From Nitrosospira sp. (GTDB lineage: Bacteria; Pseudomonadota; Gammaproteobacteria; Burkholderiales; Nitrosomonadaceae): a DNA stretch of 37,836 nucleotides. The stretch covers positions 1 to 37,836 of the forward strand of contig JAPLQS010000086.1 of the NCBI GenBank assembly GCA_026399575.1. Reading direction: 5' to 3'. The notes below the pieces were generated by a model. The model worked only from the letters and a program-made list of their open reading frames with translations. It was not told the origin of the DNA and ran no database searches. This document shows positions 6,686 through 16,567 of this stretch, in pieces. The translations under genes were made by a program, and so were the position numbers. Position 1 is the first letter of the stretch; each line of letters starts with the position of its first letter.

Positions 6686-8437
6686 TTACATCTTGTCGGG
6701 CGCGCTCACGCCCAACAGCGTCAGTCCGTTCACCAGCACTTGCCGTATTGCCGCAATCAGCGCCAGGCGCGCAAGCCGCAATGGCACTTCCGGCACGAGG
6801 AAGCGGGTTGCATTATAGTAACTGTGGAATTCGGCCGCCAGTTCCCGCAGATAGAACGCGATCAGGTGAGGGGAAAGTTCTTTCGCTGCCGCATCCAGTG
6901 TCTCGGGGTAATCGATCAACCGCTGCAGCAGCGCGAGTTCCGCCGGACTGGTGAGCAGACTGGTATCGGCCGTGGCCAGCGGCGCCGGGTCTTCGCCCCA
7001 CTGCTCCAGCACGCTGCAGACGCGCGCGTGGGCGTATTGCACGTAATACACCGGGTTTTCGTTGCTCTGCGATTTGGCCAGGTCCAGATCGAAATCCAGG
7101 TGCTGGTCGCTCTTGCGCAGCACATAAAAGAATCGCGCCGCATCGTTGCCCACTTCCTGGCGCAACTCCCGCAGGGTGACAAATGCGCCCGAGCGCGTAG
7201 ACATGGAAGCTTTCTTGCCATCGCGGTAGAGCACCGCAAACTGTACCAGGGCAATTTCGAGTTTCGCCGGGTCCAGTGCCAATGCCTGCAACGCGCCTTT
7301 CACGCGCGGAATATATCCGTGGTGGTCAGCACCCCACACATCGATGACGCGCTCGAAGCCGCGCTCGAATTTGTTGAGGTGATAGGCGATGTCGGAAGCA
7401 AAATAAGTGAACTCGCCGTTCTCGCGCCGCACCACGCGGTCTTTTTCGTCGCCGAAATCGGACGAGCGGAACCACATGGCGCCGTCCTGCTGATACAGAT
7501 AATTTTTCTGTTCGAGCAACTGCACCACGTGCGCCACCCGGCCACCGTCGAACAACGACTGTTCCGAAAACCAGGTATCGAACACCACGCCGAATTCCAT
7601 CAGGTCGTTGCGACAGTCACCCAGTTGCTCGGTGAGGACGAAATTGTGAATATAGGCATAATCCTGCCCCAGCAGCTTCTTGGCGTTGGCGATCAGGCTG
7701 TCAAGCTGTGCCTCGCCAGCGCCATCGGCCTCCGCCGGTGGCAGATCCGCAAACAGCAGATCGGGTTGGTGCAGGTAGCGGTTGCCGTGCGCTTTGTGGA
7801 TCAGCCGCGCCATGTCGCGCACATACTCGCCTTGATAAGCATTGCCGGGAAAGGCGATGACGGCACCGTTCAGCTCCAGATAGCGCAGCCAGGTGGAGAG
7901 CGCCAGAATATCCATCTGCCGTCCCGCGTCGTTGATATAGTATTCGCGCTCGACGGTAAAACTGGCGGCGGCCAGCACATTGGCCAGGCTCGCGCCAAAT
8001 GCTGCACCACGGCCATGACCGACATGCAGCGGTCCGGTGGGATTGGCCGAAACAAATTCCACCTGAATTTTCTTGCCCGCACCGCTGTCGCTGTGGCCGA
8101 ATTTGCTGCCACTCTCCAGTGCATGGCGTGGAAACTGTTGCTTGGCGGAAGTCTTGAGAAACAGATTGATGAAGCCCGCGCCCGCGATCTCGATTTTTTC
8201 CAGATGGGGTGAGGCAGGCATCGCCTTGATCAACGAGGCAGCGACATCGCGCGGACTCTGGCGCAATGGTTTGGCCAATTGCATTGCCAGATTGCAGGAA
8301 TAATCGCCATGACTGGCTTGCTTGGGGCGCGCGAATTCGATGCTCACACCCTGCTCTGCCGGTGCGACTGCACGCAAAGCATGTTGCAGGATTTCGCTTA
8401 AATGGGATTTGAAATTGGGCTGGGCTGGCCGGGTCAT
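6686..8437 (-). CDS. argS: arginine-tRNA ligase
   Basis: The 583-residue class Ia synthetase charges tRNA-Arg. The HIGH signature reads HVGHG (about residues 138-142, after NPTGPL). The KMSKS region is in the usual modified form for ArgRS (GKKASMSTRSG). The N-terminal Add-1 tRNA-binding domain and the C-terminal DALR anticodon-binding domain (from about residue 470; LAAEFHSYYNATRFL) are both present, so the gene is intact. It heads the minus-strand block leading to the SPOR and dsbA genes and is divergent from the flavoprotein gene at 8554. Confidence 0.96.
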   Translation of the reverse strand: MTRPAQPNFKSHLSEILQHALRAVAPAEQGVSIEFARPKQASHGDYSCNLAMQLAKPLRQSPRDVAASLIKAMPASPHLEKIEIAGAGFINLFLKTSAKQQFPRHALESGSKFGHSDSGAGKKIQVEFVSANPTGPLHVGHGRGAAFGASLANVLAAASFTVEREYYINDAGRQMDILALSTWLRYLELNGAVIAFPGNAYQGEYVRDMARLIHKAHGNRYLHQPDLLFADLPPAEADGAGEAQLDSLIANAKKLLGQDYAYIHNFVLTEQLGDCRNDLMEFGVVFDTWFSEQSLFDGGRVAHVVQLLEQKNYLYQQDGAMWFRSSDFGDEKDRVVRRENGEFTYFASDIAYHLNKFERGFERVIDVWGADHHGYIPRVKGALQALALDPAKLEIALVQFAVLYRDGKKASMSTRSGAFVTLRELRQEVGNDAARFFYVLRKSDQHLDFDLDLAKSQSNENPVYYVQYAHARVCSVLEQWGEDPAPLATADTSLLTSPAELALLQRLIDYPETLDAAAKELSPHLIAFYLRELAAEFHSYYNATRFLVPEVPLRLARLALIAAIRQVLVNGLTLLGVSAPDKM

Positions 8438-8553
8438 GGTTATGTCATGGCAGCAGATTGTTTATACAGCCGCTATTATAGCGGGGTTGGGATAAGTTAC
8501 GCTCGCCAGTTTCGTCGGCGCAATCACCACAACAAATTACAGCAAAGCACAAA

Positions 8554-9756
8554 ATGAAATTAACAAAAGATGTGGTCGTGATCGGTGCCGGGGCCGCGGG
8601 CATGATGTGCGCGCTGGAAGCAGGCAAGCGCGGCCGTGCGGTGCTGCTGCTGGATCATGCAAACCGGCTCGCGGAAAAAATTCGCATTTCCGGCGGCGGA
8701 CACTGCAATTTCACCAATCGCCATGCCGGGCCGGAAAATTTCCTGTCGCACAATCCGCATTTCTGCCGTTCTGCACTGGCACGCTTCACCCCGCAGAACT
8801 TTATCGCGCTGGTGGAAAAGCATGGCATCCGCTATCACGAAAAGAAATTGGGGCAACTGTTTTGCGATGACAGTTCGCAGCAGATCATCGACCTGCTGCG
8901 ACAGGAGTGTGCGGCGGCAGGCGTGGAATGGCAAATGCCGTGCCGGGTGCAGAGCATCAATCCTGCCAGGCCAGATGCTGATAGCAGCGGCGGATTTGTG
9001 CTGGAAACCGACCGTGGCAGCGTGACGACCGAATCATTGGTGGTCGCAACTGGCGGCCTGTCCATTCCGCAAATCGGCGCCAGTCCTTTCGGTTATCGTG
9101 TTGCCGAGCAGTTCGGCATTGCGGTAACACCCTTGCGCCCGGCACTGGTGCCGCTGACTTTTGCGCCGGAGCAACTGGCTTGTTTTGCCGATCTGCCGGG
9201 AGTGGCGCTGGACGCCGCGGTCTCCTGTAACGGTAGGCATTTCCGTGAAAATCTATTGATCACGCATCGCGGCCTGAGCGGCCCGGCGATATTGCAGATT
9301 TCCTCCTACTGGCAGCCCGGCGAGGCCATCCACATCAACCTGTTGCCGGATCTCGACGCGGCCGCATTGCTGCTCGCTCACCGGCATAGCGCCAGCCTGC
9401 TGCCCAATCTGCTCGCGCAATATCTGCCCAGACGCTTCGCCCAGGTCTGGAGCGAGACCATCGCAGCAGTGCAGCCACTCAGGCCGCTGCAGCACTACAG
9501 TGAGCGCGAACTGCAGCAGATTGCGGCGCAACTGCACGACTGGCAGGTTACGCCCAGCGGCACCGTGGGCTACAAAAAAGCGGAAGTGACGCTGGGCGGA
9601 GTGGATACGCGTGAGCTGTCATCCAAGACCATGCAGGCAAACAAAGTGCCCGGACTCTATTTCATCGGCGAGGTGGTCGATGTGACCGGACACCTCGGTG
9701 GATTCAATTTCCAGTGGGCGTGGGCGTCAGGCTATGCAGCCGGGCAGTTTGTGTAG
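8554..9756 (+). CDS. HI0933-family FAD-dependent oxidoreductase (YhiN/BaiN-like)
   Basis: The 400-residue protein opens with a dinucleotide-binding fold, GAGAAG at residues 11-16, and carries the family signature SGGGHCNFTN around residue 50. The C-terminal part has the second FAD contact (GLYFIGEVVDVTGHLGGFNF) and a final aromatic-rich WAWASGYAAG. The family has been given names such as BaiN and aminoacetone oxidase, but its general physiological reaction is not established. Length is normal. The gene converges on rhlE with an 18-bp gap. Confidence 0.88.
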   Translation: MKLTKDVVVIGAGAAGMMCALEAGKRGRAVLLLDHANRLAEKIRISGGGHCNFTNRHAGPENFLSHNPHFCRSALARFTPQNFIALVEKHGIRYHEKKLGQLFCDDSSQQIIDLLRQECAAAGVEWQMPCRVQSINPARPDADSSGGFVLETDRGSVTTESLVVATGGLSIPQIGASPFGYRVAEQFGIAVTPLRPALVPLTFAPEQLACFADLPGVALDAAVSCNGRHFRENLLITHRGLSGPAILQISSYWQPGEAIHINLLPDLDAAALLLAHRHSASLLPNLLAQYLPRRFAQVWSETIAAVQPLRPLQHYSERELQQIAAQLHDWQVTPSGTVGYKKAEVTLGGVDTRELSSKTMQANKVPGLYFIGEVVDVTGHLGGFNFQWAWASGYAAGQFV

Positions 9757-9774
9757 CTCCAGCTCGCAACAGAA

Positions 9775-11103
9775 CTAGCGTCCGCGGCCGCCAGAGCGGT
9801 GCAGCGCAGGTCCGTTGCCGGTAGCTGAGCGTAAAAATCCCGTCGGCCGCTTGCCTGCCGGCTTGGCGCTAGTGCGCCCGCTGGGCTGGCTGCGTGAGGA
9901 TGACCCGCCGCGCGGCCCGCCGCTGCGCCCATTGATTATCGGTTCGGCCTTGATGCGCGGGTCGGGTTCAAAACCGGCGATAATCTTGCTGGGCAAGTCG
10001 CGTTTGATCAGCCGCTCAATGTCGCTCAGCAGCTTGCGTTCATCCACGCACACCAGCGACACCGCGTCGCCTTCCGCTCCGGCACGGCCAGTGCGGCCGA
10101 TGCGATGTACATAATCCTCCGCTACATTGGGCAGCTCGAAGTTGACTACATGCGGCAGCTCGCTGATGTCGATGCCGCGTGCGGCAATATCCGTTGCCAC
10201 CAGCACTGGCAGGGTGCCGGTCTTGAATTCCGCCAGCGCCCGGGTGCGTGCCGCCTGACTCTTGTTGCCGTGGATGGCGAGCGCTGGAATGCCGCTTGCG
10301 ACCAGATATTCAGCCAGCTTGTTGGCGCCGTGCTTGGTGCGGGTGAACACCAGCACCTGTTGCCAGCGGTGCTGTTTGATCAGATGCGCAAGCAGGTCGC
10401 GCTTGCGTTCGCGATCGACCGGGTGCACCACGTGCGTCACCTTGTCGGCAGTCGCGTTGCGGCGCGCCACTTCGATCATCACCGGCTTGTTGAGCAGATT
10501 GTCCGCCAGTATCTGGATCTCGTCGGACAGGGTGGCGGAAAACAGCAGGTTCTGCCGCTGCCTGGGCAGCAGCGCGAGTATCTTCCGGATGTCGCGAATG
10601 AAGCCCATGTCGAGCATGCGGTCGGCTTCGTCCAGCACGAGAATTTCAACGTGCGACAGGTCGAGGGTTTTTTGCTGCACGTGATCCAGCAGACGCCCCG
10701 GCGTGGCGACCAGAATATCCACCCGGCTTTTCAGGCGGGTGATCTGCGGATTGATGTTGACCCCGCCGATCATGATCATCGAGCTCAGCTTCAGGTATTT
10801 GCCGTAATCGCGCACGCTCTCTTCCACCTGTGCCGCGAGTTCGCGGGTGGGGACGAGAATCAGCGCGCGTATTGGCGGGCGTCCGCTGGATGGCCCCTTG
10901 ACGCTCTTGTCGGAAAGGCGGTGCAGAATGGGCAGGGTAAAGCCGGCGGTCTTGCCGGTGCCGGTTTGCGCGCCGGCCAGCAGGTCGCCGCCGGCCAGTA
11001 CTGCAGGAATCGCCTGCAGCTGGATCGGGGTGGGAATGGTGTAGCCACGTTCAGTGACAGCACGAATGATTTCATCGGACAAGCCGAAATTTGCAAAAGA
11101 CAT
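9775..11103 (-). CDS. rhlE: DEAD-box ATP-dependent RNA helicase, RhlE type
   Basis: The start was set at the ATG at 11103 ([16 protein letters not shown]), with GGAG four bases upstream; the frame stays open a little further but without family similarity. The 442-residue protein has the Q motif (YTIPTPIQ), Walker A AQTGTGKT (45-52), PTRELA, the DEAD box in [16 protein letters not shown], and motif [13 protein letters not shown] basic low-complexity tail ([16 protein letters not shown]...) follows. RhlE proteins remodel rRNA and structured mRNAs, often in the cold. The 5' untranslated region appears long (about 170 bases from a promoter near 11288), as in cold-regulated helicases. Confidence 0.92.
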   Translation of the reverse strand: MSFANFGLSDEIIRAVTERGYTIPTPIQLQAIPAVLAGGDLLAGAQTGTGKTAGFTLPILHRLSDKSVKGPSSGRPPIRALILVPTRELAAQVEESVRDYGKYLKLSSMIMIGGVNINPQITRLKSRVDILVATPGRLLDHVQQKTLDLSHVEILVLDEADRMLDMGFIRDIRKILALLPRQRQNLLFSATLSDEIQILADNLLNKPVMIEVARRNATADKVTHVVHPVDRERKRDLLAHLIKQHRWQQVLVFTRTKHGANKLAEYLVASGIPALAIHGNKSQAARTRALAEFKTGTLPVLVATDIAARGIDISELPHVVNFELPNVAEDYVHRIGRTGRAGAEGDAVSLVCVDERKLLSDIERLIKRDLPSKIIAGFEPDPRIKAEPIINGRSGGPRGGSSSRSQPSGRTSAKPAGKRPTGFLRSATGNGPALHRSGGRGR

Positions 11104-11282
11104 AAAACTCCAAGGGGGTGGCATCGGCCTGTCGTCCCGGTTACGGAACGCCAGTCTTAGGCAGATGAATGAAGGATGCCTCTATGAATCCGGATATTGC
11201 TAAAACTTCGGATTGATCCAGGCAGCCTAAAGAGAAACAGGATGGGCGGCGCGAAGACGTGGAGCTAACACCGCAGGTGGGG

Positions 11283-11291
11283 ATTATAACA
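11283..11291 (-). promoter_or_regulatory. extended -10 promoter candidate for rhlE
   Basis: On the minus strand TGT immediately precedes TATAAT, giving the extended -10 form TGnTATAAT. No good -35 is visible at 16-18 bases. A start here would give an untranslated leader of about 170 bases that contains an AATCCG/CGGATT stem. Confidence 0.4.
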
Positions 11292-11315
11292 GATTGCGTA
11301 CTATTCCGCTGTCCT

Positions 11316-11590
11316 TAGGAACCGCCGAACAAGTTCCACGCGGGCGCGACGGCGGCTTTGCAGGATGGGATGCACGAAAGGCAAGGACGCGAATGGCCAT
11401 TCCCTTCGCTACGAGCCTGACACCGCAGGCCGCCTGCAAAGCCCCGTCCCGTAGGGTTGCGGCAAAATCTGGCGCTCGCTGCGTTGCGCTCCTTGGCCTC
11501 GTAGGCCGCTACGACCTGCGGCGCGCGCCTTGCGATCATCCCGATTTTGACAGCAACGCGCTCCACGGAGGACTTGTTCGGCGGCTCCTA
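11316..11590. mobile_element. 275-bp MITE-like element with 19-bp terminal inverted repeats
   Basis: The left end TAGGAACCGCCGAACAAGT (11316-11334) and the reverse complement of the right end (11572-11590, TAGGAGCCGCCGAACAAGT) match at 18 of 19 bases. Both ends begin with TA, compatible with a TA target duplication of the IS630/Tc1-mariner type. No transposase is encoded; the interior contains an imperfect palindrome (about 11462-11558, CAAAATC...GATTTTG arms). The outer TA at the right end lies inside the hslU stop codon (11588-11590). A related single end occurs at 16568-16586, so the family is dispersed. The element fills the non-coding gap between rhlE and hslU. Confidence 0.7.
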
Positions 11591-12913
11591 TAGCACATAG
11601 CGCGCCAGATCCTCGCTCTGGGACAGGTCCTTGAGCCGCACATCCACGTAAGCGGCATCAATCGCGACGGTATCGCCGCGATGTTTTGCCGCGTCGAATG
11701 AAACATCTTCCAGCAGTTTTTCCATCACGGTATGGAGCCGTCTTGCGCCGATATTCTCGGTTTTTTCGTTGACTGCAAAAGCAATCTCCGCCAGGCGCTT
11801 GATCGCATCGGGCGCGAACTCCAGCTTGACCCCTTCGGTTTCGAGCAGCGCTTCATATTGGCGCGTCAGACAGGCATCGGTGTTGGTGAGGATCTGGATG
11901 AAATCGTCGGCGCTGAGGCTGGCCAGTTCGACACGGATCGGAAAGCGCCCCTGCAGTTCCGGAATCAGATCGGAAGGCTTGGCCAGATGGAATGCGCCAC
12001 TGGCGATGAACAGGATGTGATCGGTCTTGATCATGCCGTACTTGGTGGAAACGGTGGTGCCTTCCACCAGTGGCAGCAAGTCGCGTTGCACACCCTGACG
12101 CGACACATCCGCACCGGAAGTTTCGGAGCGGCTGGTAATCTTGTCGATCTCGTCCAGGAACACGATGCCGTTCTGCTCGACATTTTGCACCGCGCGCAGC
12201 TTCAGCTCTTCGTCATTGACCAGCTTGGAAGCCTCTTCATCAGTGATGAGTTTCAGCGCCTCGCGGATTTTCAGCTTGCGGGTTTTCTTTCTTTCTGCGC
12301 CCATGTTCTGGAACATGCCCTGAATCTGGGTGGTGAGTTCCTCCATCCCCGGCGGGGCGAAGATCTCCATGTGGGCAGCATGCGCCGCCGCCAGCTCGAT
12401 TTCTATTTCCTTGTCGTCGAGTTCGCCTTCGCGCAATTTCTTGCGAAATTTCTGCCGGGTGGCATTGTCGCGCTCCCCGGCTTCCGTGGCTAAACCCAAC
12501 TCGCGCGCAGGCGGCAGCAGCACATCGAGGATGCGCTCTTCCGCCTGATCCTCGGCGCGGGTACGCATCTTGGCGGTCTCCTGCTCGCGCGCTTGCTTGA
12601 TGGCGGATTCCACCAGATCACGGATGATCGAATCCACATCGCGGCCGACATAACCCACTTCGGTGAACTTGGTCGCCTCCACCTTGATGAACGGCGCGTC
12701 GGCGAGCCTTGCCAGACGGCGCGCAATCTCGGTCTTGCCAACACCGGTAGGGCCGATCATCAGGATATTCTTCGGCGTGATCTCCTGCCGCAGCGGGTCC
12801 GCTACCTGCTGCCTGCGCCAGCGGTTCCTGAGTGCAATGGCCACGGCGCGCTTGGCAGCGTCCTGACCGATGATGTGCTTGTCCAGTTCCTGGACGATTT
12901 CTTGTGGGGTCAT
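11588..12913 (-). CDS. hslU: ATP-dependent protease ATPase subunit HslU (ClpY)
   Basis: The 441-residue AAA+ unfoldase feeds substrates into the HslV peptidase. Walker A is GPTGVGKT (54-61), [10 protein letters not shown] carries the pore loop, Walker B is in [11 protein letters not shown], and the C-terminus ends LARYVL, the conserved tail that inserts into HslV. The insertion (I) domain spans roughly residues 110-240. Length is normal, so the MITE that abuts the stop codon has not truncated the protein; the stop TAG (11590-11588) spans the element boundary. hslV lies 30 bases upstream. Confidence 0.96.
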   Translation of the reverse strand: MTPQEIVQELDKHIIGQDAAKRAVAIALRNRWRRQQVADPLRQEITPKNILMIGPTGVGKTEIARRLARLADAPFIKVEATKFTEVGYVGRDVDSIIRDLVESAIKQAREQETAKMRTRAEDQAEERILDVLLPPARELGLATEAGERDNATRQKFRKKLREGELDDKEIEIELAAAHAAHMEIFAPPGMEELTTQIQGMFQNMGAERKKTRKLKIREALKLITDEEASKLVNDEELKLRAVQNVEQNGIVFLDEIDKITSRSETSGADVSRQGVQRDLLPLVEGTTVSTKYGMIKTDHILFIASGAFHLAKPSDLIPELQGRFPIRVELASLSADDFIQILTNTDACLTRQYEALLETEGVKLEFAPDAIKRLAEIAFAVNEKTENIGARRLHTVMEKLLEDVSFDAAKHRGDTVAIDAAYVDVRLKDLSQSEDLARYVL

Positions 12914-12943
12914 TTGAGATATGGTGTGGGGGATGGTGACGTG

Positions 12944-13480
12944 CTACTCCAGAACCTCGATGATGTGATTCTGGTTGGTGTAGATGCACAAGTCGCCCGC
13001 AATAGTGAGCGCATTCTTGACGATTTCCAGTGGCGTCTGGCTGGTATTTTCCAGCAGCGCACGCGCGGCGGAATGGGCATAAGGACCGCCGCTGCCGATG
13101 GCGGCCAGTCCCAATTCGGGCTCAATCACGTCGCCTGAACCGGTGATGATGAGCGTGGTTTCGCGGTCGGCCACGATCAGCATCGCTTCCAGCCGCCGCA
13201 AAATACGGTCGGTACGCCAATCCTTGGCCAACTCCACTGCCGAGCGCATCAGATGTCCCTGGTGCTTTTCCAGTTTGCCTTCAAAGCGCTCGAACAAAGT
13301 GAAGGCATCGGCAGTACCTCCGGCAAATCCGGCAAGAATTTTTTCATGGTACAGCCGGCGCACCTTGCGCGCGCTGGCCTTGGCGACAATCGCACCCAGA
13401 GTCACCTGGCCGTCGCCGCCCAGTGCGACTGTTGTACCGCGTCGCGCGGAAAGTATGGTGGTGCCGCGATGTTGCTGCAT
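12944..13480 (-). CDS. hslV: ATP-dependent protease catalytic subunit HslV (ClpQ)
   Basis: The 178-residue proteasome-like threonine peptidase starts [15 protein letters not shown]. Removal of the first six residues exposes the catalytic Thr7, as in HslV proteins with a short propeptide. GDGQVTLG, the catalytic lysine region (ARKVRRLY) and the C-terminal GDLCIYTN are all present. It forms the double-hexameric chamber capped by HslU. Followed directly by hslU and preceded by xerC, an arrangement common in betaproteobacteria. Confidence 0.95.
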   Translation of the reverse strand: MQQHRGTTILSARRGTTVALGGDGQVTLGAIVAKASARKVRRLYHEKILAGFAGGTADAFTLFERFEGKLEKHQGHLMRSAVELAKDWRTDRILRRLEAMLIVADRETTLIITGSGDVIEPELGLAAIGSGGPYAHSAARALLENTSQTPLEIVKNALTIAGDLCIYTNQNHIIEVLE

Positions 13481-13543
13481 AGGATTAGTTCGGGATCGTT
13501 GGGGAGCGGGAATTATAACGCTGATTCGTGGGAAAAGCGTGTT

Positions 13544-14443
13544 TCAGCTCTTCTTCTTCGCGCGCGGATGCGCCGCGTCGTATACCTTCGCCAAATGCTG
13601 AAAATCGAGATGGGTATAAACCTGGGTAGTGCTGATGCTGGCATGCCCCAGCATTTCCTGCACCGCGCGTAAATCACCGCTGGATTGCAGCAAATGCGAA
13701 GCAAATGAGTGCCGCAGCATGTGCGGGTGAACATTGGCGCTGATGCCTTGCTGCAATGCGCGGATTTTCAGCTGTTGACTGATCGAGCGCGGACTGATGC
13801 GGTTGCCGTGCCGGGACAGGAACAGCGCGGTTTCTCCGGGCTTGAGCAGGGTTGCGCGCGGTTTCATCCATGCCGTCAAAGCGAGTGTTGCCTGGCTGCC
13901 CACCGGTACTACCCTGGTTCTGCCGCCCTTGCCGATGACACGTACGGTACCGTCAGAGAGACTCAGGTTCTCGGGTTGCAGGCTGGCAAGTTCGGCCAGC
14001 CGCAGCCCTGAAGAATAGAATAGCTCGAACATCGCCTTGTCGCGCAGTGCCATCAGGTCATCGCCGGGAAAGTCCAGCAGCCTTGCCGCTTCGTCGGGTG
14101 AAAGCGCATGCGGCAGGGTTCTGGGCGTTTTCGGCGCGCGCAGTCCGGCGCAAGGATTACTGCTGTAACCGTGATTGCGCGCCAGATAATTATATAGGCC
14201 GCGCCATGCCGAAAGCATACGCGCCAGACTTCTGCCAGAAAGTCCTTTAGCGTGCAGCCGGGCGACAAAACGGCGGATGTGATGAATTTGCAACTGGTCG
14301 AGCGGTATTGCTTCTGCCAGCTGCAGCAGAGCGGCAATGTCACGCGCGTAGCTCGCACAGGTAAGCGGCGACAAGCGCCGTTCATTGGCAAGGTGAGCCA
14401 GATAGGCGGTAGCAGCCGGGTTAGCGTGCGCTGCCAGGTTCAC
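13544..14443 (-). CDS. xerC: tyrosine recombinase XerC
   Basis: The 299-residue recombinase has the N-terminal SAM-like core-binding domain (residues about 10-95) and the catalytic domain with R148 (GLRLAEL), K172 (GKGGRTR), H241 and R244 (HMLRHSFASHLL), H267 (LGHASI) and nucleophile Y276 (TQVYTHLD). All the residues needed for dif-site recombination are there. XerC with XerD resolves chromosome dimers. Its place between DUF484 and hslV, as in many proteobacteria, supports XerC rather than a phage or integron integrase, and it lacks the extra helix of IntI. Confidence 0.93.
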   Translation of the reverse strand: MNLAAHANPAATAYLAHLANERRLSPLTCASYARDIAALLQLAEAIPLDQLQIHHIRRFVARLHAKGLSGRSLARMLSAWRGLYNYLARNHGYSSNPCAGLRAPKTPRTLPHALSPDEAARLLDFPGDDLMALRDKAMFELFYSSGLRLAELASLQPENLSLSDGTVRVIGKGGRTRVVPVGSQATLALTAWMKPRATLLKPGETALFLSRHGNRISPRSISQQLKIRALQQGISANVHPHMLRHSFASHLLQSSGDLRAVQEMLGHASISTTQVYTHLDFQHLAKVYDAAHPRAKKKS

Positions 14444-14478
14444 CCTCTATTCCCTTCAGCTTGTGCTATCCGCTGCCA

Positions 14479-15132
14479 TCAACCCATGCGGGCGATGGCG
14501 GTACCCACAAAATCGCCCAGCCGCTTCAGGTGGAGCGTACCCATTTCCGGATAGAAGCGTTGTGGATCTTCGCTTGCCAGCACCAACAGACCGATGGTTT
14601 GCTCCGTGCGCAGCGGCACCATCGCAAACGAACGCAGGTGGACGGCATCTTCGCCGAACCATTGCTTGATTTCATCGACGACGTGGGGGCCGCAATAAGG
14701 ATGCAACAGGCTCTCGGCAATGATGTGGATATCGTCGCTGACCGGAGCAAATTCAGGCAATTCTGTGTCTGCACTCGGCACATTCCACAGTCGCAGCACC
14801 GCATGCGGTACGGCAAAATCCTCGCGCACATTGAAATACAAGCCATGCAGCAAATTTCCCAGATGAGTGTAAGTAAGCAGAACGATGGCCAGGCGGTGCA
14901 TTTTTTCACCGATGATGTCGTTTTCCTCGCCGAACTTGATCAATTCGCGCAATTTGTCCTGCAGGATCTGATTCTTGTCCCGCAGCGTGACGATTTGTCG
15001 CTCACTGATGGAAATGGCTCTGCCGCCGTGGGGATGAGAGACAAAAATATCCGCCAGCATATCGGCATACTCGTCGAAAAATTGCGGGTTTTCCCGCAGG
15101 TATTGGGCCACCTCTTCTGAACCGAATTTCAT
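14479..15132 (-). CDS. DUF484 (GAF-like) protein
   Basis: The start was set at the ATG at 15132 (MKFGSEEVAQYLRENPQFFDEY), which has a strong GGGGGAA ribosome binding site and matches the family's usual beginning; an upstream in-frame start would overlap dapF. The 217-residue protein has the N-terminal helical PxFF motif, a coiled-coil-like stretch (RQIVTLRDKNQILQDKLREL), and a GAF-like C-terminal domain ending in FVGTAIARM. Function is unknown; the gene habitually lies between dapF and xerC, suggesting a role with XerC or cell-wall metabolism. Confidence 0.88.
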   Translation of the reverse strand: MKFGSEEVAQYLRENPQFFDEYADMLADIFVSHPHGGRAISISERQIVTLRDKNQILQDKLRELIKFGEENDIIGEKMHRLAIVLLTYTHLGNLLHGLYFNVREDFAVPHAVLRLWNVPSADTELPEFAPVSDDIHIIAESLLHPYCGPHVVDEIKQWFGEDAVHLRSFAMVPLRTEQTIGLLVLASEDPQRFYPEMGTLHLKRLGDFVGTAIARMG

Positions 15133-15151
15133 GCTTCCCCCTGATTGGATT

Positions 15152-15979
15152 TCATAATTCAATTTCGCCATCAAACACGGCGGCGGCAGGCCCGGTCATC
15201 CACACCGGCTGGTCTTCGCCTTCCCAGCGTATGCTCAAATTGCCGCCACGTGTACTGACTTCAACTGTTGACTGCAGCAATCCGCGGCTGATGCCCGTCA
15301 CCACCGCAGCACAGGCACCGGTGCCGCAAGCGAGCGTTTCACCCGCGCCGCGTTCATACACGCGCAGCCGGATATGGCCGCGATCCAGCACTTGCATATA
15401 GCCGGCGTTGACGCGCTGCGGAAAACGCGGATGGTGCTCGATCAGCGCACCTTCGGTCAGCACCGGCGCACCATCCACATCGGCCACCACCTGCACCGCA
15501 TGCGGGTTGCCCAAAGAAACGGCGCTGATTTCCACCTGCCGGCCATCGATATCGAGCGCATAAGTCATGGCGCGCTTCTCGGCGACAAATGGAATCTGTT
15601 GCGGCTCGAATTCCGGCGTCCCCATGTTGACGGTCACTTCACCATTGGCCTCCAGTCTGGGAATAATCAGGCCGCCGGGAGTCTCCACGCGAATCTCATT
15701 TTTTTGCGTCATGCCCCGGTCATGCACATAGCGCACAAAACAGCGTGCGCCATTGCCGCATTGTTCCACTTCGCCGCCATCGGCGTTATAAATCCGGTAG
15801 CGGAAATCGGCATCGCCTTCCGCTTTCTCCACCAGCAGAATCTGGTCGCAGCCGATGCCGAAATGGCGATCAGCCAGCAACCGCAGTTGCGCTGAGGTAA
15901 GGGACACGGACTGGTTCACGGCATCAATCACGACGAAATCATTGCCCAGGCCATGCATTTTAGTAAACTTAAGTTTCAT
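15152..15979 (-). CDS. dapF: diaminopimelate epimerase
   Basis: The 275-residue enzyme interconverts LL- and meso-diaminopimelate for lysine and peptidoglycan. The start [16 protein letters not shown] at 15979 is the family's standard beginning; the ribosome binding site is weak. The two catalytic cysteines are C74 (EQCGNGARC) and C218 (LACGTGAC). Both pseudo-symmetric halves are complete. It heads the minus-strand series dapF-DUF484-xerC-hslV-hslU, with DUF484 starting 19 bases after its stop. It diverges from the Fur-family regulator at 16124. Confidence 0.95.
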   Translation of the reverse strand: MKLKFTKMHGLGNDFVVIDAVNQSVSLTSAQLRLLADRHFGIGCDQILLVEKAEGDADFRYRIYNADGGEVEQCGNGARCFVRYVHDRGMTQKNEIRVETPGGLIIPRLEANGEVTVNMGTPEFEPQQIPFVAEKRAMTYALDIDGRQVEISAVSLGNPHAVQVVADVDGAPVLTEGALIEHHPRFPQRVNAGYMQVLDRGHIRLRVYERGAGETLACGTGACAAVVTGISRGLLQSTVEVSTRGGNLSIRWEGEDQPVWMTGPAAAVFDGEIEL

Positions 15980-16064
15980 GAGTGAAATTTCACCGTTTAT
16001 TCCAGCTTGCACTGCGCACTGACCGCTGTTTCTCGTGAAACTTTAATGTTATCAACAAATACTG

Positions 16065-16110
16065 TTGCACATATAAAATCATTCGATTATAGTAGACGCA
16101 ACTTTGTTGC
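16065..16110 (+). promoter_or_regulatory. promoter and operator of the Fur-family regulator
   Basis: TTGCAC (16065-16070) and TATAGT (16088-16093) lie 17 bases apart, a good sigma-70 promoter. The expected transcription start falls on the palindrome GCAAC-TTT-GTTGC (16098-16110). A closely related 13-bp palindrome precedes the TonB receptor gene at 17061-17073 (GCAACTGAATTGC, ten of thirteen identical). A repressor bound over the start site would autoregulate this gene. That the Fur-family protein binds here is inference. Confidence 0.55.
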
Positions 16111-16123
16111 AATAAGCCCATTT

Positions 16124-16546
16124 ATGATTAGTGACTTCCAGGAACAAGCCAAAGCGATAATCCGACGCACCGGCGACCGGGTGACGCCGGGCAGAGTGCA
16201 GGCACTCGCCGTGCTGCTGGCTGAACAACGGGCCATCACGCACCACGAGATTGAGGAGCGTTTGCTGGATAAGCTGCAATTGGACCGGGTTACGCTCTAT
16301 CGCGTGCTTGAATGGCTGAGTGAAAAAGGCCTGATACACAAGGTGGCAAGCGACGACCGGGTATGGCGTTTCCGCGCCAACGTCGATGTACACGCACACC
16401 AGCATGCCCATTTCAAATGCACTTGCTGCACCAAAGTGATCTGCCTGGATGGCCTCAATGCCGCACGCGACTGGCCGTTGCCGGCCGGTTACCGCTTCCA
16501 GGAAGCCGAGTTGACGGTAAAAGGATTGTGCGCCGAATGCGCATGA
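16124..16546 (+). CDS. Fur-family metalloregulator, probably Zur-like
   Basis: The ATG at 16124 (MISDFQEQAKAIIRRTGDRVTPGR) gives 140 residues and leaves room for the promoter; the frame is open upstream but would cross it. Residues 1-85 form the winged helix (HHEIEERL, LDRVTLYRVLEWLSEKGLI). Residues 86-140 form the metal/dimer domain with a histidine cluster H90, H92, H94, H96 and cysteines in CTCC (99-102) and CAEC (136-139), the structural zinc pairs. Neighbours are a Cys/His-containing exported protein and a ZnuD-like receptor, which favours zinc (Zur) over iron sensing. The 140-residue length is normal. Confidence 0.82.
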   Translation: MISDFQEQAKAIIRRTGDRVTPGRVQALAVLLAEQRAITHHEIEERLLDKLQLDRVTLYRVLEWLSEKGLIHKVASDDRVWRFRANVDVHAHQHAHFKCTCCTKVICLDGLNAARDWPLPAGYRFQEAELTVKGLCAECA

Positions 16547-16567
16547 CAGAATTTCTCGTCTATAAAA

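Noticed and set aside
6068-8212. A very long open frame on the plus strand opposite argS and the SPOR gene
   Set aside because: It runs antisense to two well-supported genes, has no ribosome binding site and resembles no family; it is a by-product of GC-rich codon use.
13544-14443. The tyrosine recombinase as the integron integrase for the attC sites
   Set aside because: It lies in the conserved dapF-DUF484-xerC-hslV context, 13 kb away, and lacks the IntI-specific insertion.
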